A stretch of 42,069 nt of DNA, from NCBI GenBank assembly GCA_947625595.1, contig CANQOX010000006.1:1-42069 (forward strand), given 5' to 3'. The DNA is from an uncultured Clostridia bacterium (GTDB lineage Bacteria; Bacillota; Clostridia; Christensenellales; Borkfalkiaceae). This document shows positions 18,484 to 27,881 of the stretch, one piece after another. The number at the start of each line of letters is the position of its first letter. Position 1 is the stretch's first letter. Made by a program: the position numbers and the translations under genes. The notes beneath the pieces are model-generated. The model saw only the letters and a list, made by a program, of their open reading frames with translations, was not told where the DNA came from and made no database searches.

Positions 18484-19694
18484 AGCGTCACCCCGTTTTT
18501 CTCGAGGAGCTTCCGTGCGCTCTCCACGCTGTCCACCCCTTCCTTATTTTTGATGGGAGCAAACTCTCTCTCCCGCACGACTTCGAAGGGGAGGCAGCTC
18601 CCCATGAGGCGGATCATGTCGAGGATCAGCGTCTCGAACTTATAGCCGTTCTCCCTGTCGGGGCGGACAAAACTTCCGTCCTCCGCAAGGTGCGGGATCT
18701 TCTTTTTGACGACGTGCACGGGAATGCGCTCCCGCGCGATCTCCTCGAGCTTCTTTGCCGAGAGGAGATAATTGAGAATGACACCGAAGGAGTAGGCAAG
18801 GTTGCCGTCTTCTCCCCTCTCACAGGCCATTTCCTCGGTCAGCTCATAGTATTCGATGACGGAGGGTCTGCGGTCCTCGAGGCAGAGGACGCCGACTTTC
18901 TCATGCGGCTCGGTCTTTCGGACGACCTTCGCGCCGCTGTTCATGCCGCTCGCGATCGTCGCCCCGATGAAGACGGGATCGGCGCTCTTCTGCAGGACAT
19001 TGTCGACGCCATAGACATTGTACCACTCGATCGCGGGAAAATCGTTGTCCGCGCCCGCGCGCTTGAGGGAGGAGTACCAGCCGCCGTTGCCGTTGGGCGA
19101 GAGGGCGAGCTTTCCCCTGTCCTCGAGGAGAAGTTTGCCGCCAAAGTCCACGCTCGGGGCCATGTCCTGCCTGAAAAAGCGGATAAATTCCTTGGGATAG
19201 CCGAAACAGGAGTGCGCCTCGAAGAAGGCCTTCGTCGCGGCGTCGTTCTTGTCGCTCGTCATGATGAAGAGGGGCACGGTCGCGCCGCACGCCTCACAGA
19301 CGGCGAGAAGGTTCCTGATCTGCATCTCGAAGATGTAGAGCGGGTGCGTGAGGCCGATGTCGTACATGCCCTTCGGGGCGTCCGAGCCGAGCCGCGTGCC
19401 CTGCCCGCCCGCGAGCAAGACGCAGGCGACTTTCCCCCCCTTGATCGCCTCCGCGCCGAGCGCAAAAAATTCCTCCCGCCTCCTCTCGATCTCAGCGAGG
19501 GAGAGGCCGCTGATGGGCTCGATCTTCCCCTTTCCGCTCAAGTCCTCGGGCTGTTTCCAGAGCGCGACGGTCTCCCAGTCGATGTTCTCGATTTCGCTGA
19601 TAAAGCGGGCTTTCTCCTCCATGGTGAGGTCATCGAAGCCCTGCAAAATGTGGGTCTGTCCCTTCTCGGAGAGCAGACTGTTGAGTTCTTTCAT
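18480..19694 (-). CDS. UDPGP-type (UAP1/UGP-like) UTP--sugar-1-phosphate uridylyltransferase
   Basis: VACVLLAGGQGTRLGSDAPKGMYDIGL, PLFIMTSDKNDAATKAFFE, NGNGGWYSSLKRAG, VYGVDNVLQKSADPVFIGA. Confidence 0.88.
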   Translation of the reverse strand: MKELNSLLSEKGQTHILQGFDDLTMEEKARFISEIENIDWETVALWKQPEDLSGKGKIEPISGLSLAEIERRREEFFALGAEAIKGGKVACVLLAGGQGTRLGSDAPKGMYDIGLTHPLYIFEMQIRNLLAVCEACGATVPLFIMTSDKNDAATKAFFEAHSCFGYPKEFIRFFRQDMAPSVDFGGKLLLEDRGKLALSPNGNGGWYSSLKRAGADNDFPAIEWYNVYGVDNVLQKSADPVFIGATIASGMNSGAKVVRKTEPHEKVGVLCLEDRRPSVIEYYELTEEMACERGEDGNLAYSFGVILNYLLSAKKLEEIARERIPVHVVKKKIPHLAEDGSFVRPDRENGYKFETLILDMIRLMGSCLPFEVVREREFAPIKNKEGVDSVESARKLLEKNGVTL

Positions 19695-21755
19695 TCAATT
19701 CTCCTCTTCAAAGAGCCATGCGCCCGCATGGAAGGGTTCGCCGCGGACGGAGAACCTCTCGCCCGCCTCGAATGCAAGATCCGTATAGCACGCGGCAAGG
19801 CGCTCTCCCTTCATGGAAAGTTTCACCTCGCACGCGTCATCGAGGAAATGCACGATGACGAGCCTCTTGTTTTGATATTTTTTTACATAGACCTGCCTGC
19901 CCTTGGGGGCGCGGTAGTATTCTACGGTGTTGTCGATCTTTACAATGTCGCCAAAGCGGACGACGTCCTTGATCTCCTCATAGAAGGACAGGCCCCGCTG
20001 AATGAGGCCGATCTTTCCGTCGGAGAGGTTCAGAATGTCGCCCGAGAGGCAGATACGTCCCATCATGGCGGCGCAGAGGGAATAGATCGTGCGGCTGTCG
20101 CTCTCATTCTCGCGCAGGACGGCCCAGATCTGCTCCTGACGTGCGGGAATGACGCGGGAGACGTTGGCGGCAACAAGCGGGATCTCGGGGCATTCGTGCG
20201 CATCCGAGAAGGAGCACATCGAGACCATGCCCATGCGCTTCGGCTCGATGCGGCTGCCGCCCGAAGAGCAGTTCTCGATGACGAGGCCCGAAATGCCGTC
20301 CTTGAGCTTCTGAAGCCACTCAAGGCTCGCCTCCGTGACCTGCCTTCCGCCTTCGCCGAGGACGGCTCCGTCCTCGCTGTCACAGCCCATGCCGATGTTG
20401 TCGTTGTAGTCGATCTTGATATACTCAAAGCCGCTTTCCTGAAGCTGTTTCAGCAGTTTCTCCCGAAGGAAGGTCTCTGCCTCCTCCGTCCTCAGGTCGA
20501 GGAAGCGGCGGTTTTTGCTCGTGAGAACGTGCCCGTCGCGGTGAAGGAGCATGTCCTCGTCGCGATAGAACGTCTCACTGTCCCGCCCCGCGACTTCGTA
20601 CTCGTACCAGATGCCCGCCTTCATGCCGAGGGATCTGGCCTTCTTCGAGATCTCAGTGAGATCGGGAAAGATGGAACGGTTGATGTTCCAGTCGCCGATG
20701 GCGTTGCACCAGCCCCTGTCCTCGGGTTTGTACCACCCGCTGTCGATGACGAAATACTTGATCTGCGGGAAGGGCTTCAATGCGTCCATCATGCGGAGCA
20801 TGAGCTCCTGCGTGGGGTTTCCCCAAGTGGCGCAGTACTCATTGTACATGACGGGCATGGCCTCCTCACTCGCGGGGACGGAGAGCGTCCTGTCCTGCTC
20901 GTGGACGAGGGCGTTGCAGACGGCATCAAAATTCCTCTGCACGGTGAAATAGGCGTTGCCGCTCTCGAAGCTCTCGTCGGGAAGAATGTCCTTGCGCCAG
21001 TGCGCAAATTCATAGTCCCCGAGGCCCCCCGAGAGCGCGCAGGTCTCCTTCTCCTGATAGAGCTCCATTTGCCATGAATAGGGCGCGTCGATCTGCACGC
21101 CGAGGCAATATTTTCCGTCCCCGACGGCCGCAAAGGGATAGTAGCCGCGGTTTGGCATGGAGCCGACCTGACCGAACTTCTCGACCTTGACGCCGTACCG
21201 CGCCCAGCTCATGTCAAAGCCGAGGGAAGAGAAGGCCTCCGCCTTCACCCTGCACTCCCGCGACCATGCGCTCGTCATGCGGGTGAGGGAAAGTCCCATC
21301 GTGTCCCTGCAACCGCCCTTGACGGAGGTGATGCCGCTCAAGGAAAAGCTCGAGAGCATCTCAAGAGTACGCACCATGTCCGAACGGTTGGTATAGCGGA
21401 CATGGGTCGTGAAAACGCCCGTTTGTGAAGCATAAGTCAGGACATGGGTATAGCAATTTCCGTCGTTGTCGGAAAGTTCCGTCGTCACCGTATTGCCCTT
21501 CCTCGTCTGCTTATCGACGTGCAGAAGGGTGGACGTGCGGTTGCGCATGGTGGCCCCAAGGGTGTAGTCGATAAGGGCGTCATCCCCCGTGAAGGAGACC
21601 TGAATGAGGCTGTCACAGCAGAGCTTTTGCGGCTCGACCTTTGCCGATTTCGGATAGACGGCAAGGCCGATGACGGTTCTTTCTTCGTGCCCCTCCACGG
21701 GCGTCTCGACGTAGTAGACGGCTGTTTTGCCGAAGATGTATTTTTTGAAGAACAA
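19695..21755 (-). CDS. Alpha-galactosidase, GH36-type
   Basis: KYFVIDSGWYKPEDRGWCNAIGDWNINRSIFPD, GMKAGIWYEYEVAG, FEYIKIDYNDNIGMGCD, ENCSSGGSRIEP, SFSDAHE. Start appears to be TTG at 21755. Confidence 0.88.
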   Translation of the reverse strand: MFFKKYIFGKTAVYYVETPVEGHEERTVIGLAVYPKSAKVEPQKLCCDSLIQVSFTGDDALIDYTLGATMRNRTSTLLHVDKQTRKGNTVTTELSDNDGNCYTHVLTYASQTGVFTTHVRYTNRSDMVRTLEMLSSFSLSGITSVKGGCRDTMGLSLTRMTSAWSRECRVKAEAFSSLGFDMSWARYGVKVEKFGQVGSMPNRGYYPFAAVGDGKYCLGVQIDAPYSWQMELYQEKETCALSGGLGDYEFAHWRKDILPDESFESGNAYFTVQRNFDAVCNALVHEQDRTLSVPASEEAMPVMYNEYCATWGNPTQELMLRMMDALKPFPQIKYFVIDSGWYKPEDRGWCNAIGDWNINRSIFPDLTEISKKARSLGMKAGIWYEYEVAGRDSETFYRDEDMLLHRDGHVLTSKNRRFLDLRTEEAETFLREKLLKQLQESGFEYIKIDYNDNIGMGCDSEDGAVLGEGGRQVTEASLEWLQKLKDGISGLVIENCSSGGSRIEPKRMGMVSMCSFSDAHECPEIPLVAANVSRVIPARQEQIWAVLRENESDSRTIYSLCAAMMGRICLSGDILNLSDGKIGLIQRGLSFYEEIKDVVRFGDIVKIDNTVEYYRAPKGRQVYVKKYQNKRLVIVHFLDDACEVKLSMKGERLAACYTDLAFEAGERFSVRGEPFHAGAWLFEEEN

Positions 21756-21761
21756 GGTACC

Positions 21762-21900
21762 CCACCCCCTTCCCTACCCTCCCCCCTCCCCCAAGGAGGG
21801 GGGAGGCGAGTAGGATCTGCCTCTGCCCTCCCCCAAGGGGGGCAGTAGGTATGCCCTGTCGGGCGCCTCACCTCACTCAAAAAAAGGAGGCGAGTAGCAT
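21762..21900. repeat. GC-rich hairpin repeats between araA and the GH36 gene
   Basis: ccctcccccctcccccaaggaggggggaggcgagtag and ctgccctcccccaaggggggcagtagg...aaaaaaaggaggcgagtag; repeated aggaggcgagtag and hairpins similar to the 29.5-kb element. Confidence 0.65.
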
Positions 21901-21913
21901 TATTTATAATAGA

Positions 21914-21935
21914 GGGCGGCAGAAAACCGCCGCCC
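21914..21935 (-). terminator. Stem-loop after araA, possible terminator
   Basis: gggcggc-agaaaacc-gccgccc perfect 7-bp stem immediately downstream of the araA stop; weak U-tract. Confidence 0.4.
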
Positions 21936-21946
21936 CCGCTTCGTCA

Positions 21947-23413
21947 TTATCTTCTCGTCTTCCAGACGGCGTCCGACCACATGAGCTTTTCCTTGAAGGA
22001 ATTGATCTCTGTGTTCTCGTCGATGAGGACGACTTCCACGCCCCACATGTTGCCGAGGTCCACCATCTGCTGTGCCGTGACGACAGAGGAGACGACGGTG
22101 TGATGGGCTCCGCCCGCATAGATCCACGCGGCGACGCCGTCCTTGAAGTTGGGCTGATATTGCCACATCAGGCCGCCGACGGGCAGATTGGGCATCGGGT
22201 GGGGATACTTCACGAGGGAGATCTTCTGCACGATAAGGCGCATTCTGTCGCCCATGTCGATCATGGAGACGGCGATGGCGTCGGGCGCTTCGATGCCCTC
22301 AAAGACGAGGCGCGCGGGATCGGACTTGCCGCCGATCGAGAGCGGATGGACCTGAATTTCGGGCTTGGTGGAGGCAAACTGCGGGCTGACCTCGAGCATG
22401 TGCGCACCGAGGCAGAGGCCGTCTTTGAGGTCATAGGTGTAGTCCTCCATGAGGCCCGTCCCCTTCTGTCCCGCCATGTACTGCATGGTCGCGCCGAGCG
22501 CGGCGATCTTCCAGTCGCCCTCTGCGCCGAAGCCGTACCCCTTCGACTGAAGATCCTGAATGGCCAGCCCGGGGAGCTGATTCATGTCGTGGAGGGCGCC
22601 GAAGTGATCGACGATGCCGATGTAGCCGCCCTTCTCCTTGCAAAGTTTCTCAATGGCGATCTCGTACTTCGCCTGTTCGCGGACGACGTCGATGCGGTCG
22701 GTCCCCATCGTGTACTTCTCGGCGTACTCGGCCATGAGCGCGTCCACTTCGGCCTCGGTGACTTCATTGATATAATCCACGAGGTCGCCGACGGGATAAT
22801 AGTCCACCTGCCAGCCGAGATTGATGTGCGCGTCGATCTTGTCGCCCTCGGTGACGGCGACGTCGCGCATGTTGTCGGAGAAACGGGCGACCTTGACCGT
22901 CTTCGAGAAGGCATACCCCGCGGCCGTGACGCACCACGAAGCGAGCTCTTTCAGCGCCTCGGGGTCCTTATAGTAGCCGACGATGACCTTGTTGTCCATG
23001 CGAAGGCGGGCGACGATGTAGCCGAACTCCCTGTCGCCGTGGGCCGCCTGATTTTCGTTCATGAAGTCCATGTCAATGGTGTCATAGGGAAGTCTCTCAT
23101 TGTACTGCGTCGCAAAGTGGCACATGGGCTTCTGAAGCATTTTGAGCCCCTTGATCCACATCTTGGCGGGCGAGAAGGTATGGCACCAAGTGATGATGCC
23201 GATGCAGTCGGGGTCGTTGTTGACCTTTCTGACGGCCTCGACGACTTCGTCCGAGCTCTTGCAGGTGGTGAGATACTTCACCGTGACGGGCACGTGCTTG
23301 TTGACATAGTTCGCCATTTCTTTGGAGTGCTGTGCGACGTGTTGAAGGACGTCGTCGCCGTACAGCGTCTGTGAACCTGTCAGCCAATAGACAATTTTTT
23401 CTTTCATATCCAA
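21947..23413 (-). CDS. araA: L-arabinose isomerase
   Basis: VYWLTGSQTLYGDDVLQHV, GIITWCHTFSPAKMWIKGLKMLQKP, HFATQYNERLPYDTIDMDFMNENQAAHGDREFGYI, GAEGDWKIAALGATM. Confidence 0.97.
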   Translation of the reverse strand: MDMKEKIVYWLTGSQTLYGDDVLQHVAQHSKEMANYVNKHVPVTVKYLTTCKSSDEVVEAVRKVNNDPDCIGIITWCHTFSPAKMWIKGLKMLQKPMCHFATQYNERLPYDTIDMDFMNENQAAHGDREFGYIVARLRMDNKVIVGYYKDPEALKELASWCVTAAGYAFSKTVKVARFSDNMRDVAVTEGDKIDAHINLGWQVDYYPVGDLVDYINEVTEAEVDALMAEYAEKYTMGTDRIDVVREQAKYEIAIEKLCKEKGGYIGIVDHFGALHDMNQLPGLAIQDLQSKGYGFGAEGDWKIAALGATMQYMAGQKGTGLMEDYTYDLKDGLCLGAHMLEVSPQFASTKPEIQVHPLSIGGKSDPARLVFEGIEAPDAIAVSMIDMGDRMRLIVQKISLVKYPHPMPNLPVGGLMWQYQPNFKDGVAAWIYAGGAHHTVVSSVVTAQQMVDLGNMWGVEVVLIDENTEINSFKEKLMWSDAVWKTRR

Positions 23414-23468
23414 ATTCCCCTTTTATGAATTTTTTATTTGAAATACGGACCTTATTTGATCTCTGCGA

Positions 23469-24065
23469 TCACTTCTTTTTCTTGAACTTGCCGAAAAACT
23501 GCTTCACGAGGCCGACGACGAACCACACGACGCAACCCACCATGCCAAGGAGGGCAAGGATCGTGATCGCAGGGCTCCAATCGTTGGCCGCAGATACGAT
23601 CCCGAGGACGAGGAGCACGGCGGCGATGATCAAAGGGAGATAGATGTTGACCTTCTGCTCTTTTTTGCCGTCCGAACTCTTGCCCTTCTTTTTCCCGCCG
23701 TTTTCCTTCTGCGGTCTGCGGCTCTCCGCACTGCGGCCGCCCGAACTGCGGCTGGGCGCGGGCTTCTGCTCCTCCTCCAACGCTTCGTCGAGAAGGCGGT
23801 TGTACTCCGCAAAGACGGCGTCGATGATGTCGTCGTCCAGCTCGATCTCGAACTTGTCCTCGCCGTCCTTTCCGCGGGTGACGCGGAAGACGAGCGCCTC
23901 ATCGTCGTCCATGCCGTCGAGAAGCTCCACAGGTTGCAGGATCGCGTAGAATTTTCCCTTGTAGCTGATCCCCGCGATCTCCGTAAAGTCGACCTCCTCT
24001 CCGTCTGCATTCAGCAGGGTGACGATCTCGTCGTCGTCATCGTACTCATCGTGGTTGTTTGCCAT
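23469..24065 (-). CDS. DUF1292-domain protein with C-terminal TM segments
   Basis: DEIVTLLNADGEEVDFTEIAGISYKGKFYAILQPVELLDGMDDDEALVFRVTRGKDGEDKFEIELDDDIIDAVFAEYNRLLDE matches the DUF1292 pattern; then Lys/Arg-rich linker and two hydrophobic segments. Confidence 0.8.
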   Translation of the reverse strand: MANNHDEYDDDDEIVTLLNADGEEVDFTEIAGISYKGKFYAILQPVELLDGMDDDEALVFRVTRGKDGEDKFEIELDDDIIDAVFAEYNRLLDEALEEEQKPAPSRSSGGRSAESRRPQKENGGKKKGKSSDGKKEQKVNIYLPLIIAAVLLVLGIVSAANDWSPAITILALLGMVGCVVWFVVGLVKQFFGKFKKKK

Positions 24066-24143
24066 TCTGTCTGCTCCTTTTCCCGATCTCTATGGCTTCG
24101 CGGGGAACGCGTCTGCGCTCCCGCGCAAAACTTCCGTCCCGTA

Positions 24144-24842
24144 CTATTTCTTTTGGCCGTAATAGGCGTTCTTGCCGTGCTTGCGCTGGTAGTGCTTCTC
24201 CATCATGAAACGGTCGGCGCGGACAACGGTGGGATTGAGCTGTTCGGTGAGGTATGCCATTTTGGCGACTTCCTCGATGACCGTCGCATTGTAGACGGAG
24301 TTCCCGCCGTCCTTGCCGAAGGCGAAGACGCCGTGGCTCTTGATGAGGACCCCGGGGACCTCCATGGGATCGATGTGGTCCTCGCGGAACTTCTCGATGA
24401 TGGCGAGGCCCGTGTTTTTCTCATACTCCCCCTCGATCTCGGCCTGCGTCAGAGAGCGGGCGCAGGGAATGTCGCCGTAGAAGTAATCGGCATGGGTCGT
24501 GCCGTAGAAGGGAATAGCCCGCCCCGCCTGCGCCCATGAGGTCGCGAAGGTGGAATGGGTGTGCGTGACGCCGCCGATGTTCCTGAAGGCCTTGTAAAAT
24601 TCGATGTGCGTGGGCGTGTCGGACGAGGGACGAAGGGCCCCCTCCACGACTTTGCCGTTCAGATCGACGACGACCATATCCTCGGCCGTCATGTCGTCAT
24701 AGCTGACGCCCGAAGGCTTGATGACGATGAGCCCGCTCTCCCTGTCGATCTCCGAGACGTTGCCCCATGTGAAAAGGACGAGCTTATTTTTCACGAGCTG
24801 TAAATTTGCCTCTAAAACTTTCTGTTTCAATTCCTCTAACAT
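24144..24842 (-). CDS. araD: L-ribulose-5-phosphate 4-epimerase
   Basis: [84 protein letters not shown]. Confidence 0.96.
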   Translation of the reverse strand: MLEELKQKVLEANLQLVKNKLVLFTWGNVSEIDRESGLIVIKPSGVSYDDMTAEDMVVVDLNGKVVEGALRPSSDTPTHIEFYKAFRNIGGVTHTHSTFATSWAQAGRAIPFYGTTHADYFYGDIPCARSLTQAEIEGEYEKNTGLAIIEKFREDHIDPMEVPGVLIKSHGVFAFGKDGGNSVYNATVIEEVAKMAYLTEQLNPTVVRADRFMMEKHYQRKHGKNAYYGQKK

Positions 24843-24908
24843 GATGATGTTTCCTTTTTTCTATTTTTTTGATAGGTGCGCTCATGCAAAGCAGGGCGAC
24901 AAGAAGGT

Positions 24909-26495
24909 TTACTCCATGCTCTTGACAGCTTCCCTGACGATGGGAAGGCCCGCGACGTAGCGTTTCGCAAAGGCCTCGAAGCCCGCGACGTCGACGGGGT
25001 CGGGAGAGATCGTGACCCCCTCCTGTCCCGCGAAAACTTTGTTCTCGAGGTAGTCCTCAAGGCTCTCGCCCGCGTCCCGCGTTATCCTGTAATTGGCAAG
25101 GATCGCCATGCCCCATGCGCCGCCCTCGCCCGCCGTCTTCATGACGGTGACGGGCGCATTGATCGCGGCCGCGAGGTAGCTCTGGCCGACGCGCTCGGTC
25201 TTGAAGAGGCCGCCGTGACCCGTGATGCGGTCGAGCTTCACGCCCTCCTCCTTCAGCATGATGTCACAGCCGACTTTGAGCGCGCCGAATGCAGAATACA
25301 GGTGACAACGCATAAAGTTCGCGAGGTCAAAGTTGCTGTCTGCCTTCCTCACGAAGAGGGGCCTGCCGTGCTCGACGCTCGTGACGTGCTCGTTGGAGAC
25401 GTAATTGTAGGAGAGCAGTCCGCCGCAGTCCTTGTCCCCCTTCTCGGAGGCAAAATAGAGGGTGTTGTACAGTTTCCACTTGGGAATGTCCACGCCGAGG
25501 AGTGCGGCAAATTCGCCGAAGAGGCCGACCCAACCGTTGAGGTCGGAGGTGCAGTTGTTGCAGTGGACCATGCCGACGAGATCGCCGACGGGCGTCGTGA
25601 CGAGGTCGATCTCGGGATAGGGCTTGGAGAGCTCCTTCTCGAGGACGATCATCGCGAAGACGGAAGTCCCCGCCGAGACGTTGCCCGTGCGCTTCTTGAC
25701 GGAATTTGTGGCCACCATGCCCGTGCCTGCGTCGCCCTCGGGCGGGCAGAGCGGGATCCCCGCCTTGAGGTCGCCGTCGGGGTCGAGGAGCTTTGCCCCC
25801 TCCTCCGTGAGCGAACCTGCGTCCTCCCCCGCAAGAAGGATCTTGGGCAAGATGTCCTCCACGCGGAAGGGAACGCCCTTCACGAGGTCATTGAAAAGGC
25901 CGAGCATGCGGCTGTCGTACTGCTTGGTGACGGGATCGACGGGGAACATGCCGCTCGCCTCGCCGATACCGATGACCTTCTTGCCCGTGAGCAGCCAATG
26001 GACGTACCCCTCGAGAGTCGTCTGGAAGGCGATGTCCTTGACATGGGGTTCCCTGTCGAGAATGGCCTGATACAGGTGCGCGACCGACCAGCGTGCGGGA
26101 ATGTGATAGCCGAAGAGCTCGGTGAGCTTTTCGCCCGCCTCCGCCGCCGTGTTGTTCCTCCATGTGCGGAAGGGAACGAGAAGGTCGTTGTTTTTGTCAA
26201 AGACCATGTAGCCGTGCATCATGGCCGAGATGCCGATCGCGCCAATCGTTGTGAGCGTGACGCCGTATTTCTCCCTGACGTCGGCCTTCAGGGTCGCATA
26301 GCAGTGCTTGAGCCCGCCGACGATGTCGTCGAGCGTGTAGGACCAGATGTTGCCGATGTGACGGTTCTCCCAGTCGTGACTGCCCTGCGCGATGGGCGCG
26401 TTCTTGTCGTCCACGAGCACAGCTTTGATGCGCGTGGAACCGAATTCAATGCCGAGCGCGGTCTTGCCGAGTTCGATTTTCCTTGCGATTTCCAT
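24909..26495 (-). CDS. araB: FGGY-family ribulokinase
   Basis: [88 protein letters not shown]; operon with araD and araA. Start set at MEIARKI with a G-rich RBS. Confidence 0.9.
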   Translation of the reverse strand: MEIARKIELGKTALGIEFGSTRIKAVLVDDKNAPIAQGSHDWENRHIGNIWSYTLDDIVGGLKHCYATLKADVREKYGVTLTTIGAIGISAMMHGYMVFDKNNDLLVPFRTWRNNTAAEAGEKLTELFGYHIPARWSVAHLYQAILDREPHVKDIAFQTTLEGYVHWLLTGKKVIGIGEASGMFPVDPVTKQYDSRMLGLFNDLVKGVPFRVEDILPKILLAGEDAGSLTEEGAKLLDPDGDLKAGIPLCPPEGDAGTGMVATNSVKKRTGNVSAGTSVFAMIVLEKELSKPYPEIDLVTTPVGDLVGMVHCNNCTSDLNGWVGLFGEFAALLGVDIPKWKLYNTLYFASEKGDKDCGGLLSYNYVSNEHVTSVEHGRPLFVRKADSNFDLANFMRCHLYSAFGALKVGCDIMLKEEGVKLDRITGHGGLFKTERVGQSYLAAAINAPVTVMKTAGEGGAWGMAILANYRITRDAGESLEDYLENKVFAGQEGVTISPDPVDVAGFEAFAKRYVAGLPIVREAVKSME

Positions 26496-26589
26496 TTGGA
26501 TCCCCCCATAGATGTCTATATTCATCCTTGTCTATTATAAAAGAAATTTTGTCAAATATCAATAGTTCCGCGGCAAATTTTTTTATTTT

Positions 26590-26622
26590 TTACAGAAAAA
26601 CCGCCGCGGCTGTGCGGCGGTG
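26590..26622 (-). terminator. Intrinsic terminator of mscS
   Basis: Minus strand ACCGCCGCACAGCCGCGGCGGTTTTTCTG, GC-rich hairpin plus T run directly after the mscS stop (26640). Confidence 0.75.
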
Positions 26623-26639
26623 AGGTCTGTGAAATAATT

Positions 26640-27638
26640 TCAGTTCTTCTGATCCATGTGGACGTCGACTTGAGGGAAGGGAACGGAGATGCCGTTTTCC
26701 TCGAAAACCATCTTGATCGCGCCGCGCATCTCGCGCTGGGCGGCGAAGAAGTCGGCCTCCTTACACTTGGCGCCGAAGTGGAGATTGACGCTCGAATCGG
26801 CGAGCTCCTCCACGCCGTTGAAGTCGATGTCCGAGATGAGGACGGGACACATTGCCCTGATCTTTGCCTTGTTCGCCTCGAAGACCTCCTTGACCTTCTC
26901 CAAGTCGGCCTCATAGGGAATGCCGACGAGGACAGTGGGATAGGAGTCCTCTCTGCTCTGGTTGACGTAAATTTTGATCGTCGAGTTGTTCGCGACGCGG
27001 ATGTCGCCGCTGTAGTTGATGAGCTTGGTGTTGCGGATGCCGATCTCCTGCACGGTGCCGCGCCAGCCGTCGATCGTGACGATGTCGCCCACCTGAAGGG
27101 TCCCGTCGCAGACGAGGAAGATGCCCGCGACGACGTCGGCGATGAGGTTCTGCATGCCAAGCCCGACGACGAGGGTCAAAACGCCCGCGCTTGCGATGAG
27201 CGCGCCGACATTCATGCCCCAAACGGCGAGAATGGCGATGACGGATACGACCCAAATGACGACCTTGGTGATGCTGCCGACGAGCTTGCCGATCGTGATC
27301 TTGCGCGGCGTTCCCTTAAAGACGGCCTTGATGATCCAACCGACGATGTAGAGGACGAGCAAGGTGACGAAGAGCACCTGCGCCGTGTTGATGAGTTTGG
27401 GCACGATCGAATAGATGAATTTGAGCAACGGGCTCATCGAGATCGCGATGAGCTTTTCGGGGTCGTTGGGATCCACCTCATACAGGCGGAACCAACCGTT
27501 GACGTTGTCATTGATCTGATTGTAGCAGACAAAGCTGAAGATCGTGATCCCCGCAAAGACGACGAGAAGGATCAGTCCGATGATGAAGCCTTTCTTGCCC
27601 TTTTTCTTCATTTTCTCAATATCCTCTGCAATTTCCAT
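26640..27638 (-). CDS. mscS: MscS-family mechanosensitive ion channel
   Basis: GALIASAGVLTLVVGLGMQNLIADVVAGIFLVCDGTLQVGDIVTIDGWRGTVQEIGIRNTKLINYSGDIRVANNS: canonical MscS pore and beta domain. Confidence 0.92.
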   Translation of the reverse strand: MEIAEDIEKMKKKGKKGFIIGLILLVVFAGITIFSFVCYNQINDNVNGWFRLYEVDPNDPEKLIAISMSPLLKFIYSIVPKLINTAQVLFVTLLVLYIVGWIIKAVFKGTPRKITIGKLVGSITKVVIWVVSVIAILAVWGMNVGALIASAGVLTLVVGLGMQNLIADVVAGIFLVCDGTLQVGDIVTIDGWRGTVQEIGIRNTKLINYSGDIRVANNSTIKIYVNQSREDSYPTVLVGIPYEADLEKVKEVFEANKAKIRAMCPVLISDIDFNGVEELADSSVNLHFGAKCKEADFFAAQREMRGAIKMVFEENGISVPFPQVDVHMDQKN

Positions 27639-27731
27639 ATCATTGCCTCCGTTGAGTATTATAGCCTGTCCGAAAAAACTTGTCAAGGTTTGTACGATGT
27701 TTTTTCAAAGGCTCTCAAAGAATTTTTCAGA

Positions 27732-27762
27732 CAAAAAAAGGACCTTCCCGTGGGAAGGTTCC
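27732..27762 (-). terminator. Intrinsic terminator; near-duplicate of the one at 29745-29778
   Basis: acaaaaaaaggaccttcccgtgggaaggttcc; minus strand gives hairpin plus T7. Confidence 0.65.
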
Positions 27763-27821
27763 ATAGAGAAAAATAAGAGAGACACTTGTGCCGCCTCCCT
27801 TAAATTTACATTCAAAATAAA

Positions 27822-27864
27822 GTACAGCAGATACCGCTTATTACATAAGCGGTATCTGCTGTAC
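27822..27864. repeat. 19-bp perfect inverted repeat with 5-nt loop
   Basis: gtacagcagataccgctta-ttaca-taagcggtatctgctgtac, 18 nt past the SHOCT gene stop; minus strand is followed by TTTATTTT. Confidence 0.85.
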
Positions 27865-27881
27865 GTCAAAAATCGTTTTTA

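Noticed and set aside
18462-21077. 871-aa plus-strand ORF
   Set aside because: Antisense shadow across two well-supported minus-strand genes (UDPGP enzyme and GH36); low-complexity Arg/Glu/Val/Leu-rich translation typical of GC-rich antisense frames.
24876-26540. 554-aa plus-strand ORF
   Set aside because: Antisense shadow of araB; no family resemblance.
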